A stretch of 34,845 nt of DNA from Methylococcaceae bacterium (lineage in GTDB: Bacteria; Pseudomonadota; Gammaproteobacteria; Methylococcales; Methylomonadaceae): assembly GCA_006844585.1 (NCBI GenBank), contig SPJM01000085.1:1-34845 (forward strand), given 5' to 3'. Position 1 is the first letter of the stretch. Every line of letters starts with the position of its first letter. Both the position numbers and the translations under genes were made by a program. Below the pieces are notes generated by a model. The model did no database searches and was not told the DNA's origin. It saw nothing but the letters and a program-made list of their open reading frames with translations. Shown piece by piece: positions 24,276 to 33,165 of this stretch.

Positions 24276-25649
24276 TTAACACTCGATTATATTCACCGCC
24301 AATCCGCCGCGTGAAGTTTCCTTATATTTGGTTTTCATGTCGGCGCCGGTGTCGCGCATGGTTTTGATGACTTGATCTAATGAAACAAAATGACTGCCGT
24401 CGCCGCGTAAAGCAATTCTCGCCGCATTGATTGCCTTGACCGCCCCCATTGCATTACGCTCAATACAAGGCACTTGCACCAATCCGCCGACTGGATCGCA
24501 AGTTAAACCCAAATTGTGCTCCATACCAATTTCAGCGGCGTTTTCCACTTGTTCCGGGGTGCCCCCCAACACCTCAGCTAGTGCCCCGGCAGCCATTGAA
24601 CAAGCCACGCCGACTTCGCCTTGACAGCCGACTTCCGCGCCCGAAATGGACGCGTTTTCTTTATATAAAATACCGATAGCCGCAGCTGTTAACATAAAGC
24701 GAATTATCCCATCTTCACTGGTATTGGAGCAAAATTGATCATAATAATGCAGTACTGCCGGAATAATGCCGGCTGCCCCGTTAGTCGGCGCGGTGACCAC
24801 TCTGCCTCCGGCAGCGTTTTCTTCACTGACCGCCAGCGCATAGAGATTAACCCAATCCAAAGTCCCCATAGGCACATTCAGCTTATCCCGTTCTTCAGGA
24901 TCATTCAATTGTTGGTGCAATTTAGCGGCGCGGCGTTTAACCTTCATGCCGCCCGGCAAAATGCCTTGTTGGGTTAAACCGCGCTGTACGCATTGCCGCA
25001 TAACCGACCATAAATTTAATACATCCTGTTTTATTTGCTGTTCAGAACATACGGTCAATTCATTGGTCAGTATAATATCGCTGATAGCACATTGATTCTG
25101 TCGGCAATATTCCAGCAATTGTTTTGCCGAATGAAATGGGTATGGAATGGTTTCTTGTGTTGCCTGCGGCGAATGAGAAATCTCATTTTCCGAGACAATA
25201 AATCCGCCGCCAACTGAATAAAATTCTTTTTCTAGAACCGTATTTAGTTGTTCATCCAGAGCCAGGAAACGCATGCCATTAGCATGGAAAGGCAAGGCCT
25301 TACGACGAAAGATAATATCCGTTTGTTTGTTAAAGGCAATGGGATATTGATTCAATAATCGTATTTTCGCATCTTCATCAATTGCCTTCTGTTTGTCGTC
25401 AATCGTATCCGGATCAATATTTTCAGGTGTTTCTCCCATCAGTCCTAATAGCACCGCTTTATCAGTACCGTGCCCTTTTCCGGTGGCGGCTAGGGAGCCG
25501 AATAATTCCGTTTGAATCCGAAATACGTCAACGATATCTCCTTGCTGCTGTAATGATTGAACAAATGAACAGGCCGCCCGCATCGGCCCAACCGTATGTG
25601 AACTGGAAGGCCCAATGCCGATTTTAAAAATATCAAATACACTGATCAT
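24276..25649 (-). CDS. sdaA: L-serine ammonia-lyase (iron-sulfur, single-chain)
   Basis: This is a 457-aa [4Fe-4S] L-serine dehydratase that converts serine to pyruvate and ammonia. The N-terminal beta domain starts [24 protein letters not shown]. The C-terminal catalytic domain carries the cluster cysteines C342 (GCQGEVG), C384 (LTCDPVGG) and C395 ([10 protein letters not shown]), in the spacing known for the characterised bacterial enzymes. The GPSSSHT motif is intact. The start ATG gives the canonical N-terminus. A consensus -10 (TATAAT on the minus strand, plus positions 25692-25697) lies about 45 nt upstream. An amino-acid permease follows downstream, but behind a terminator. Confidence 0.96.
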   Translation of the reverse strand: MISVFDIFKIGIGPSSSHTVGPMRAACSFVQSLQQQGDIVDVFRIQTELFGSLAATGKGHGTDKAVLLGLMGETPENIDPDTIDDKQKAIDEDAKIRLLNQYPIAFNKQTDIIFRRKALPFHANGMRFLALDEQLNTVLEKEFYSVGGGFIVSENEISHSPQATQETIPYPFHSAKQLLEYCRQNQCAISDIILTNELTVCSEQQIKQDVLNLWSVMRQCVQRGLTQQGILPGGMKVKRRAAKLHQQLNDPEERDKLNVPMGTLDWVNLYALAVSEENAAGGRVVTAPTNGAAGIIPAVLHYYDQFCSNTSEDGIIRFMLTAAAIGILYKENASISGAEVGCQGEVGVACSMAAGALAEVLGGTPEQVENAAEIGMEHNLGLTCDPVGGLVQVPCIERNAMGAVKAINAARIALRGDGSHFVSLDQVIKTMRDTGADMKTKYKETSRGGLAVNIIEC

Positions 25650-25818
25650 GGAATTGTGGATAACCGAAAGCGAGGAATTAATGGGTTACTAATTATAGGA
25701 GAGCTGTGCTTCCTGAAAATGCCAAAAAGAATAAATGGTAAGACACCATCCTTCTAACATAATTCATTGTGATGAAGCAAGGATCACAACTGATCTTGTT
25801 GTATAGAGAAAAAACAAT

Positions 25819-25859
25819 AAAGGCGTAGAATATTGTTCAATAAATCCAACGCCTTTTTT
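25819..25859. terminator. bidirectional terminator candidate downstream of glgP
   Basis: AAAGGCGT and ACGCCTTT pair over 8 bp around a 22-nt loop and are followed on the plus strand by a 7-T run. On the minus strand the same hairpin is followed by TTATTGTTTTTT. The only gene reading towards it is glgP, from the right, on the minus strand. If it is the original glgP terminator, the MITE and the palindrome now separate it from the stop codon by about 350 nt. A short plus-strand RNA ending here is an alternative. Confidence 0.5.
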
Positions 25860-25937
25860 AGTCTGAAAGAAAAATAAATCCGTATTTTTTAAGCGTACTG
25901 AGTACCCTTCCCTCTAAATAATCAATATTATAAAAAC

Positions 25938-25967
25938 TTGGGGTACCGGCTAAAGCCAGGCCCCCAA
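25938..25967. repeat. extragenic palindrome with GGCT-AGCC core
   Basis: TTGGGG and CCCCAA flank an inner inverted repeat GGCT-AA-AGCC. The core, read on the minus strand as GGCTTTAGCC, is like that of the hairpin at 12969-12995, so the two may belong to one REP-like family. Two copies are too few to be sure. Confidence 0.4.
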
Positions 25968-25998
25968 TTTATCAATTATTTGAAGAGGGGGCATTCAC

Positions 25999-26206
25999 TT
26001 AGGAACGTGAATGTAATAAATTCGGTAACTGGCGCAGAATTTTTATTTGCATTCAAGGCGCACAAACAGGCGCATAGCAAGCTATGTAACTGTTTGTGCA
26101 AAGCTTCCGCTCCTGCTCACGCCCCTTACCTACTTCCATGTAGGCAACGCTGAAGGCGGATAAAAAGGCAAGTCAGTTGTCGAAGTTATTTCGTGAACGT
26201 TCCTTA
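25999..26206. mobile_element. MITE candidate with ~35-bp imperfect terminal inverted repeats, inserted at the glgP stop codon
   Basis: The left end (from 25999) and the reverse complement of the right end (from 26206) match at 26 of the first 35 positions without gaps, both containing AGGAACGT and later CTTCG/ATTCG-like and CAACTG/TAACTG blocks. The ends are flanked by, or include, a TTA direct triplet (25999-26001 and 26204-26206), a possible 3-bp target duplication. Inside, GCACAAACAG (26060-26069) and CTGTTTGTGC (26090-26099) form a second perfect inverted repeat. There is no coding capacity, as expected of a non-autonomous element. The right TTA is the glgP stop codon read on the minus strand. 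Confidence 0.65.
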
Positions 26207-28687
26207 TTTCAACTTCCAAATATCGGAATTGTATTCGCCGATTGTTCTATCAGTCGAGAATTTACCACTGGAAGCCGTATTCAGAATACTCATACGGGTC
26301 CAGTTATCTTGATCCTGGAACGCATCCGATACTTTTTGCTGAGCATCGATAAAGCCTCTGAAATCAGCTATCGTCATCCATGGATCGTGCGGGCTTTTGA
26401 TTGAACCGATGATGTCATCGAAAATATACGGTTCGAACTGGTTAAAGTGACTGCATTCCAATAACTTCATCACCCCTTGCAAATCAGCATCTTGTTCAAT
26501 GATGGCTTGCGGATTATAGTCTTTACGCGCCTGAGCGACTTCTACTTCAGTTAAACCAAACAAAAAGAAATTTTCATCGCCGACTTCTTCCCTAATTTCG
26601 ATGTTTGCGCCGTCCAAGGTGCCAATTGTCAATGCGCCGTTCATCATGAATTTCATGTTGCCAGTGCCCGAAGCCTCTTTACCTGCTGTAGAAATTTGCT
26701 CCGATAAATCAGCGCCCGGACAGATTTTTTCCATCGCGGACACGCGATAATTCGGAATGAAAACCACTTTCAATTTATCGCCGACATCCGGATCATTATT
26801 AATCACTTCTGCCACATTGTTGATCAATTTAATGGTTTTCTTAGCCATCACATAACCCGGCGCCGCCTTGCCGCCGATTAAAATGCAACGGTTGGTCCAG
26901 TTAGCGTCATCACCGCGTTTAATGCGGTCATAAAGATGTATCGCATGCAACACGTTTAAGATTTGACGTTTATACTCATGGATACGTTTAACCTGCACAT
27001 CAAAAATCGCATTGATATCCAAATCGACTTCGGTTTCTTCCTTAATATAATCCTTCAGTTTTTGTTTGTTAGCCAGTTGAACTTGCCGCCATGCCTTTTT
27101 AAATTTTCCATCTTTAGCAAAAGGCTTCAATTTTTCCAATTGCGACAAATCGGTTACCCAGCCATCGCCGATTGTTTTGCTGATTAATTCAGATAACTCA
27201 GGGTTACAAGCCGCTACCCAACGTCTAGGCGTCACGCCGTTGGTTTTATTATTGAATTTCTTTGGCCAAAAATCATAAAAATCTTTAAACAAGCCTTCTT
27301 GCAACAATTTTGAATGCAATTCCGCTACGCCGTTGACTGAAAAACTGCCGACGATTGCTAAATAAGCCATACGCACTTGTTTGTCATGCCCTTCTTCAAT
27401 AATGGACATTTTACGCATGCGCTCATTATCGCCTGGCCAATGTGCTGAAACTTCCGCCATAAAACGCGCGTTGATTTCAAAGATAATGTCCATCAATCTT
27501 GGCAACAGGCTTTGCATTAAATTAACCGACCATCTTTCCAGAGCTTCCGGTAGTAAAGTATGGTTGGTATAAGCCATGGTTTTACGGGTGATCTCCCAAG
27601 CATCATCCCACTCAACGCCATGATGATCCACCAAAATACGCATCAATTCGGCAACCGAAATACTCGGATGAGTATCGTTTAATTGGAAACAATTTTTTTC
27701 CGCAAAATGGGTAAAATCTTCGCCGTGAATATCAACCCAGTCTGACACGACATCCTGCAAACTGGCCGAGGCTAATAAATACTGTTGTTGCAAACGCAAA
27801 GCTTTACCGTTTTCGTTGGCGTCATTTGGGTATAACACCATGGTAATATTTTCAGCAGTATTCTTTTTGGCGACCGATTCCGCATAATCACCGGCGTTAA
27901 ATTCTTGTAAATTGAATTCTTCTGTGGCGTTGGCTTTCCACAAACGCAAGGTGTTAACCGTACCGTTTTCAAAACCCGGAACCGGCGTATCGTAAGGAAC
28001 CGCTAAAACATCATGATCGCTTAACCAACGAACATTACTGTTGCCGTCTTCATCAATTTGTACTTCAGTATGGCCGCCGAATTTAATTCTACGGGTTCTT
28101 TCCGGACGTTCAATTTCCCAAACATTGCCATTACGCAGCCAATGATCGGGTTTTTCCAATTGGTTTCCATGATCCAGAGTTTGCTTGAACATCCCGTATT
28201 CATAACGCAATCCATAGCCGGTTACCGGTAATTCCAGAGTTGCGCAACTGTCAATAAAGCAAGCGGCTAATCGACCTAAACCACCGTTACCAAGACCAGC
28301 ATCCGGCTCGGCATCAATTAATTCTTCAATCTGAATGCCTAAATCGTAAAGCGCTTGAGTGACGGTGTCGTCAACGCCTAAATTCAGCATAGCATTGCTT
28401 AAAGAGCGTCCCATCAAGAATTCCATAGACAGGTAATAGGCTTTCTTACACCCGGACTCGCGATAAGATTTTTGAGTCTGTTTCCAACGTTCGACCAAGC
28501 GGTCACTCACCGCCAATGAAAGCGCTTCGTAGGCGTAATTAGGACAACGACAATATTCATCTCGCCCTAAACGGTGCGCGTAATAATGTTTAAAGTCTGT
28601 AACAAAACCTTTTTTATCCATTCCTAATTTAGGAAGTTTAGATAATTCGGTTTTTGGATTGCTTTTTTTAAAAGTGGAATTTGGCAT
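26204..28687 (-). CDS. glgP: glycogen/starch phosphorylase
   Basis: This 827-aa enzyme of family GT35 phosphorolyses alpha-1,4-glucan to glucose-1-phosphate, mobilising glycogen. The conserved segments are NDAMLNLGVDD-type N-terminal sequence (SLSNAMLNLGV), DAGLGNGGLGRLAACFIDS (about 118-136), QLNDTHPSISVAELMRILVD, NKTNGVTPRRW, VKRIHEYKRQILN, and EASGTGNMKFMMNGALTIGTLDGANIE, in which the pyridoxal-phosphate Lys is about residue 679. The length is typical. The stop codon coincides with the terminal triplet of the MITE candidate, leaving the conserved C-terminus (SDIWKLK) intact. No Shine-Dalgarno is obvious before the ATG. No other glg gene is in the window, so it appears to be a single-gene unit. 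Confidence 0.96.
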   Translation of the reverse strand: MPNSTFKKSNPKTELSKLPKLGMDKKGFVTDFKHYYAHRLGRDEYCRCPNYAYEALSLAVSDRLVERWKQTQKSYRESGCKKAYYLSMEFLMGRSLSNAMLNLGVDDTVTQALYDLGIQIEELIDAEPDAGLGNGGLGRLAACFIDSCATLELPVTGYGLRYEYGMFKQTLDHGNQLEKPDHWLRNGNVWEIERPERTRRIKFGGHTEVQIDEDGNSNVRWLSDHDVLAVPYDTPVPGFENGTVNTLRLWKANATEEFNLQEFNAGDYAESVAKKNTAENITMVLYPNDANENGKALRLQQQYLLASASLQDVVSDWVDIHGEDFTHFAEKNCFQLNDTHPSISVAELMRILVDHHGVEWDDAWEITRKTMAYTNHTLLPEALERWSVNLMQSLLPRLMDIIFEINARFMAEVSAHWPGDNERMRKMSIIEEGHDKQVRMAYLAIVGSFSVNGVAELHSKLLQEGLFKDFYDFWPKKFNNKTNGVTPRRWVAACNPELSELISKTIGDGWVTDLSQLEKLKPFAKDGKFKKAWRQVQLANKQKLKDYIKEETEVDLDINAIFDVQVKRIHEYKRQILNVLHAIHLYDRIKRGDDANWTNRCILIGGKAAPGYVMAKKTIKLINNVAEVINNDPDVGDKLKVVFIPNYRVSAMEKICPGADLSEQISTAGKEASGTGNMKFMMNGALTIGTLDGANIEIREEVGDENFFLFGLTEVEVAQARKDYNPQAIIEQDADLQGVMKLLECSHFNQFEPYIFDDIIGSIKSPHDPWMTIADFRGFIDAQQKVSDAFQDQDNWTRMSILNTASSGKFSTDRTIGEYNSDIWKLK

Positions 28688-29084
28688 ATGAACACTTAGT
28701 TAGGTTAATAAACAAAAACTTATTTTCAGCACATTTCCCAATTTCAAAGAGCGATAGTCATAATAAGATCGCTTTAACAGTTTTCGGGCGAAATTTTAAT
28801 GCTGAGGAATTTTTAGAAATTATCAAAAAAAAACTGTAAACAGCCTATATGCATATATAGGTTTGTTTAAAGAAAATGATGCGCAACAATTATGTTTTTA
28901 TCCGGACTGGAATTGAGACAAATCAGGATCGGTTTTTGACAAATAAATAGCGATTAAAGAGTAAGAGTCAATAACACACAACAAAAAACCATACTGAGAA
29001 AATTTAAACATTATTGGTTTGCGAAAAGAATAAAATTATACACCAAAAACGCTGCCATAAGCACTCCAAGTGTTTTTAAGTAAG

Positions 29085-29140
29085 GCTTCCGCTCTTGCTC
29101 ACGCCCTTCCTACATCTCTACAGACAATCTCAGCGAAACA
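29085..29140 (+). repeat. decayed partial copy of the MITE candidate, upstream of glgP
   Basis: The first 22 nt match positions 26103-26124 of the MITE candidate with a single mismatch (GCTTCCGCTC, then T instead of C, then TGCTCACGCCC). The similarity weakens over the next ~30 nt (CCTAC, TAG/CAG, CTGAAGG/CAGCGAA blocks). Both copies are in the same orientation and bracket glgP. The ends of this copy are not recognisable. Confidence 0.5.
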
Positions 29141-29268
29141 GGATATTTAATTTACCCCATCTCAAACGGTTGAAGTTTTCAGCACCCGGAAAACACGGTT
29201 TTATTGGAAGAATCAAAACATATGAACGGGATGAATATCCCGTCCGGCAGTGCTAACATGCAACATAG

Positions 29269-29293
29269 CCCATTAACCACATGGGTTAATGGG
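29269..29293 (-). terminator. hairpin downstream of secA
   Basis: CCCATTAACC and GGTTAATGGG form a perfect 10-bp stem with a 5-nt loop, 17 nt after the secA stop. No T run follows on the minus strand, so it may be a 3'-end stabiliser or factor-dependent site rather than a classical terminator. Confidence 0.5.
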
Positions 29294-29310
29294 TGTAGTC
29301 CACGCTGTTA

Positions 29311-32049
29311 TTAATTTATTTTACCGTGACATTGTTTGAATTTTTTACCCGAACCGCAAGGACAAGGTTCGTTGCGACCGACTTTTCGACCATCGCGAAC
29401 AAAAGGCTGCGCCGACTCTGGTTGTTCAGCTGCCGCCTGATCCGTTTCAGGCTGATCATGAACCGCGTCCACTTCGGCATGTTCAAAGTGCATTTCTTGC
29501 GGAGCCTGACGCTGCTCGTCTATCGCATCAACATCTTCTTTTTCATTGACTTGGACTTTAGCCAAAATGCCGACGACTTCGTATTTGATATGGTCCAATA
29601 GACTGGCGAACATATCAAAAGACTCGCGTTTATATTCTTGCTTAGGATCTTTCTGCGCATAACCTCGGAAATGGATGCCTTGACGTAATTGATCCATTGA
29701 AGCCAAATGCTCTTTCCAGCTGTTATCCAGAACTTGCAACATCACCGATTTTTCAAAATGTCTGAAAACTTCAGCCGTGATGGTTTCCTCTTTGGCTAAA
29801 GTCAGGTCCTCCATTTCCTTAACGATTAATTTGCGCAGGTTTTCTTCATGTATGGAATGATCTTTATCCAACATTTCCTGAATGGGAAGCTCCAGGTGAA
29901 ATTCTTGTTGCAAATGTTCTTCCAAACCGTGAATATCCCATTGTTCTTCCATCGTTTTCGGTGGAATATATTGGGTGATCACGTCATTTAGAATATCCTC
30001 GCGAATAGCGCTGATGGTATCGCTGACATCCTCAGCCGCCATTAATTCATTGCGGCGAGCGTAAATTACTTTACGTTGATCGTTAGCGACATCATCATAG
30101 GCCAAAAGTTCTTTACGCATATCAAAGTTGCGGCCTTCGACTTTACGTTGGGCATTTTCAATGGCGCGAGTCACCCAAGGATGCTCAATCGCTTCACCCT
30201 CTTCCATGCCCAGTTTTTTCATCAATCGTCCGACCCGTTCAGATGCGAAAATACGCATTAGATCATCTTCCAACGACAAAAAAAATCGCGATGAACCCGG
30301 ATCGCCTTGACGCCCTGAACGACCGCGCAACTGGTTATCGATACGCCGCGACTCGTGACGCTCGGAACCGATAACATGTAAACCGCCGCTGTTTATTACT
30401 TTTTCATGGCGGTCTTTCCAAGCGGCGCGGACTTTATCTTTTTCCGCTTCGGAGGCTTCTTCGCCCAAAGCCATTAATTCGGCATCCAAATTCCCGCCTA
30501 ATACAATATCCGTACCCCGACCGGCCATATTGGTTGCTATCGTCACGGCACCGATATTTCCGGCATTTTCAACAATATGCGCTTCACGTTCATGTTGTTT
30601 CGCATTCAAGACCTCATGAGAAATCTTATGTTGATTTAATAAAGTCGAAATTATCTCCGAATTTTCAATCGAGGTGGTGCCGACCAGTACCGGTTGGTTG
30701 CGTGTGGAGCAGTCTTTTATATCTTCAATAACCGCCAGATATTTCTCTCGCGCCGTTAAAAAAACGACATCGCCTCTATCATCGCGGATCATTGGTTTGT
30801 GAGTTGGAATCACAACCACTTCCAAACCGTAAATTTTGTTTAATTCGAATGCTTCGGTATCCGCTGTTCCGGTCATCCCGGACAATTTCTCATATAGGCG
30901 GAAATAATTCTGGAAGGTGATGGAAGCCAAGGTTTGGTTTTCATTTTGAATCTTAACGCCTTCTTTCGCTTCCACTGCCTGGTGCAGACCTTCCGACCAG
31001 CGTCTGCCGGCCATCATCCGACCGGTGAATTCATCAACAATAATAATCTCATTATTATGCACTACATAATCAACATCTTTTTGAAACAATACGTGAGCGC
31101 GAATAGAGGCGTTCAAATAATGCATCAAGCGGATGTTGGCGGCATCGTATAAACTGGCCCCTTCTTCCATCAGGCCGTGCTCGACCATTAATTTTTCGAT
31201 CCGTTCGTGGCCTTCTTCAGTTAAGTGAACTTGCCTGGACTTTTCATCGACAGCATAATCACCCGGTATCTTTTCTTGTTCTTCGGGATCATCGACTTTT
31301 TCTTGTTGCGTCAAGAAAGGAATAATGGCATTGGTTTTGGTATAAAATTCAGTGCTTTCTTCAGTCGCACCTGAAATAATTAAGGGCGTTCGCGCCTCAT
31401 CGATCAAAATCGAGTCTACCTCATCGACAATCGCAAAGTTCAATTCGCGCTGAACTTTTTGCTCCAGGCTGAAAGCCATGTTATCGCGCAGATAATCAAA
31501 CCCGAATTCATTATTGGTGCCGTAGGTAATATCGGCGGCGTAAGCTTCTTTGCGCTCTTCATGATCCATGTCATTAACGACAACGCCGGTGGTTAACCCT
31601 AGATAACTATATAATCTTCCCATCCATTCAGAGTCGCGTTTGGCAAGATAATCATTCACCGTCACCACATGCACGCCTTTTCCAGGTAAAGCGTTTAAGT
31701 AAGCCGCCAGGGTCGCCATCAGCGTTTTACCCTCACCGGTTTTCATTTCAGCGATCTTGCCGTCATTAAGCACCATGCCGCCGATCATTTGCACATCATA
31801 ATGGCGCATTCCGAAAACACGGCTAGAGGCTTCGCGTACGGTTGAAAATGCTTCGGGTATCAGGCTATTTAACGCTTCGCCTTGAGCCAAACGATCTCTA
31901 AATTCCTGGGTTTTGGCTTTTAACGCCTGTTCAGATAATTGTTCATACTCAGTTGCAAGAGCATTAATCTTTTTAACCAGCTTGCGCTTTTTTTTGACCA
32001 GTCTGTCATTACGACTTCCGACCACTAACTTAACGAGCTTATCCAGCAT
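29311..32049 (-). CDS. secA: preprotein translocase ATPase SecA
   Basis: SecA is the motor that pushes unfolded preproteins through SecYEG. At 912 aa it is of standard proteobacterial length. Walker A is MKTGEGKT (K108), followed by [18 protein letters not shown], the DEAD-like [56 protein letters not shown], and [21 protein letters not shown]. The C-terminus carries the zinc-binding SEC-C motif [13 protein letters not shown] (C896, C898, C907, H908), which also binds SecB. Between residues about 845 and 885 is an acidic linker. No secM-like ORF is seen in the leader, so SecM-type arrest regulation is not evident. It is flanked by long intergenic regions and appears to be a single-gene unit. 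Confidence 0.98.
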   Translation of the reverse strand: MLDKLVKLVVGSRNDRLVKKKRKLVKKINALATEYEQLSEQALKAKTQEFRDRLAQGEALNSLIPEAFSTVREASSRVFGMRHYDVQMIGGMVLNDGKIAEMKTGEGKTLMATLAAYLNALPGKGVHVVTVNDYLAKRDSEWMGRLYSYLGLTTGVVVNDMDHEERKEAYAADITYGTNNEFGFDYLRDNMAFSLEQKVQRELNFAIVDEVDSILIDEARTPLIISGATEESTEFYTKTNAIIPFLTQQEKVDDPEEQEKIPGDYAVDEKSRQVHLTEEGHERIEKLMVEHGLMEEGASLYDAANIRLMHYLNASIRAHVLFQKDVDYVVHNNEIIIVDEFTGRMMAGRRWSEGLHQAVEAKEGVKIQNENQTLASITFQNYFRLYEKLSGMTGTADTEAFELNKIYGLEVVVIPTHKPMIRDDRGDVVFLTAREKYLAVIEDIKDCSTRNQPVLVGTTSIENSEIISTLLNQHKISHEVLNAKQHEREAHIVENAGNIGAVTIATNMAGRGTDIVLGGNLDAELMALGEEASEAEKDKVRAAWKDRHEKVINSGGLHVIGSERHESRRIDNQLRGRSGRQGDPGSSRFFLSLEDDLMRIFASERVGRLMKKLGMEEGEAIEHPWVTRAIENAQRKVEGRNFDMRKELLAYDDVANDQRKVIYARRNELMAAEDVSDTISAIREDILNDVITQYIPPKTMEEQWDIHGLEEHLQQEFHLELPIQEMLDKDHSIHEENLRKLIVKEMEDLTLAKEETITAEVFRHFEKSVMLQVLDNSWKEHLASMDQLRQGIHFRGYAQKDPKQEYKRESFDMFASLLDHIKYEVVGILAKVQVNEKEDVDAIDEQRQAPQEMHFEHAEVDAVHDQPETDQAAAEQPESAQPFVRDGRKVGRNEPCPCGSGKKFKQCHGKIN

Positions 32050-32176
32050 GCTTTTTCCCAGTCCGTATACTGTAGGAATGGAAATTGAGTAACGTGTGAT
32101 TTTTTAAGACGACCAAAATCTGGGTCTGCTATACCCGTTATCCAATTCCCATCACTTAATTGATTCAAAACCTGCA

Positions 32177-32207
32177 ATTATATACCGTTTATAACTCAGC
32201 ATGCCAA
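32177..32207 (-). promoter_or_regulatory. sigma70-type promoter of secA
   Basis: On the minus strand TTGGCA (plus 32202-32207) is followed after 17 nt by TATATAAT (plus 32177-32184). The resulting leader would be about 120 nt. The hexamers are close to consensus and correctly placed for secA. Confidence 0.55.
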
Positions 32208-32622
32208 TATATATACTTCGCGCCTTGCAAATATTTCACAAGGCTGCTGTTTTCCGAACAAATATAACGAATACTCAATAGAGGTTCTGCAAGTATTGCC
32301 GTCAAAAAAAAATTAAAACGCAATTTTCATTTTTTTTCTTTTTCGACTAAACATTAATAAGTTATTTGTTTTCATAAGCTTAGATGTTACACGCTGTCAT
32401 AATATCAGGTTTCTCCGTTGAATTTAGCCGCTTAACAATTTTTCTCGTTTTATTTGTTATTGCCCAGCCGTTCAGCCATGTATAATAATTCCAATAATGA
32501 ATGGTAAAGGTCTTGCACACATTAGTCGCCTTTTGATTAAAGTCGTAATTTTCTGCTACCCGATTTATTATTAATGGATCCTAACGAAAATAACTACTCA
32601 CGCTGTCTTGTCTTTTCGCTTG

Positions 32623-32646
32623 ATAAATTCAATGCATTGAATTTAT
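32623..32646. promoter_or_regulatory. 24-bp perfect palindrome upstream of cspA
   Basis: Twelve bases beginning ATAAATTCAATG are followed directly by their exact reverse complement, centred on ATGCAT, with no loop. It lies 120 nt upstream of the cspA ATG. It could be an operator for a dimeric regulator, a cruciform-prone site, or a strong stem in the long cspA leader RNA. The function is unknown. Confidence 0.5.
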
Positions 32647-32718
32647 TATTTTTAATGTGAAGAGCAAGGTCTGTTGAAGAAGTTTTTGAGTTAGCTATCT
32701 TTAAGTACCCGTTTTAAA

Positions 32719-32738
32719 CCGGTTTATTGATTAACCGG
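32719..32738 (+). promoter_or_regulatory. hairpin in the cspA leader just upstream of the ribosome-binding site
   Basis: CCGGTT and AACCGG pair across an 8-nt loop, ending 28 nt before the cspA ATG. Cold-shock mRNAs often carry temperature-sensitive 5' structures, so a role in cold-induced translation is possible, but only the inverted repeat is seen. Confidence 0.3.
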
Positions 32739-32766
32739 CCAATATTTACCAGTGAAAGAGAAAATT

Positions 32767-32976
32767 ATGTCAGATTTAGTAGAAGGCACCGTAAAATGGT
32801 TTAACGATGAAAAAGGCTTCGGATTCATCGAATTAGAAGGTTCAAAAGATGTCTTTGTACATTTTAGCGCCATTAACGGTAGCGGACGCAGATCGTTAAG
32901 CGATGGTCAAAAAGTCACAATGGAAGTCACTGCTGGTCAAAAAGGACCGCAAGCGGAAAATGTCACGCCTTTGTAA
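32767..32976 (+). CDS. cspA: cold-shock protein, CspA family
   Basis: This 69-aa single cold-shock domain protein binds single-stranded RNA/DNA and acts as an RNA chaperone. The RNP1 motif KGFGFIE and RNP2 motif VFVHFSAI are intact, within the usual [15 protein letters not shown] start. The ATG at 32767 is chosen ([12 protein letters not shown]). An in-frame GTG five codons earlier would add MKEKI, which lies over the GAGA ribosome-binding region and is not conserved. The upstream region is long (no gene for about 700 nt) and contains palindromic elements consistent with the long leaders of cold-shock mRNAs. Whether it is cold-induced or constitutive (CspE/CspC-like) cannot be told. Confidence 0.95.
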   Translation: MSDLVEGTVKWFNDEKGFGFIELEGSKDVFVHFSAINGSGRRSLSDGQKVTMEVTAGQKGPQAENVTPL

Positions 32977-33014
32977 GTATTACGCCTCATATCGGTTGAT
33001 ATTAGGTCGTGATT

Positions 33015-33044
33015 GTCTCAACTTTCTGTAATAGGAGTTGAGAC
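33015..33044 (+). terminator. hairpin downstream of cspA
   Basis: GTCTCAACT and AGTTGAGAC form a perfect 9-bp stem around a 12-nt loop, 38 nt after the cspA stop. No T run follows directly. It may act together with the larger inverted repeat immediately downstream. Confidence 0.45.
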
Positions 33045-33046
33045 TG

Positions 33047-33130
33047 TAGATTTATCAGATCGTTTGATAAAACCCGCTAGCTTTATTTATGGCGCAACAG
33101 ACTGACAAACGTTTCTGATAAATCTATTTT
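33047..33130 (+). terminator. large inverted repeat between convergent cspA and rimO, possible terminator
   Basis: TAGATTTATCAGA (33047-33059) is repeated as its exact complement at 33114-33126. The pairing continues inward with CGTTTG/CAAACG after a one-base offset, giving a ~20-bp arm and a ~40-nt loop. TTTT follows on the plus strand. It could terminate cspA or be a small palindromic element; an inner TTTATCA/TGATAAA repeat adds alternative folds. Confidence 0.45.
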
Positions 33131-33165
33131 CCTTAAATTTCTTTTAGAATTAACCTAATACTTGA

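Larger units (their letters stand above)
25650..26203. other. 554-nt intergenic region between sdaA and glgP
   Basis: From left to right this holds the sdaA promoter region (minus-strand -10 at 25692-25697), a hairpin near 25778-25798, a bidirectional terminator candidate (25819-25859), an extragenic palindrome (25938-25967) and the MITE candidate (25999-26206). No credible gene is present; the 71-codon frame over the element has no ribosome-binding site. Confidence 0.6.
28688..29310. other. 623-nt intergenic region between glgP and secA
   Basis: This AT-rich stretch should carry the glgP promoter (minus strand), but no convincing -35/-10 pair was found. It contains small hairpins near 28746-28775 and at 28844-28861 (CCTATAT-GCAT-ATATAGG), a decayed copy of part of the MITE candidate (29085-29140), a hairpin at 29226-29243 (ACGGGAT-GAAT-ATCCCGT) and the hairpin just after secA. 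No gene is supported. Confidence 0.55.
32050..32766. other. 717-nt intergenic region between divergent secA and cspA
   Basis: This holds the secA promoter and ~120-nt leader on the left and the cspA upstream region on the right. The latter includes a possible -10 (TATAAT at 32481-32486) and the 24-bp palindrome at 32623-32646. A small hairpin (GCCTTG/CAAGGC, 32222-32244) lies between. The middle is AT-rich, with no gene seen. Confidence 0.55.

Noticed and set aside
24427-25627. Several plus-strand frames opposite sdaA
   Set aside because: They are antisense shadows of a well-conserved gene with no coding features of their own. The same applies to the frames opposite glgP, secA and the GGDEF/EAL gene.
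25938-26153. 71-codon plus-strand frame over the palindrome and MITE candidate
   Set aside because: No ribosome-binding site, no recognisable domain, and it runs through inverted repeats; explained by the repeat itself.
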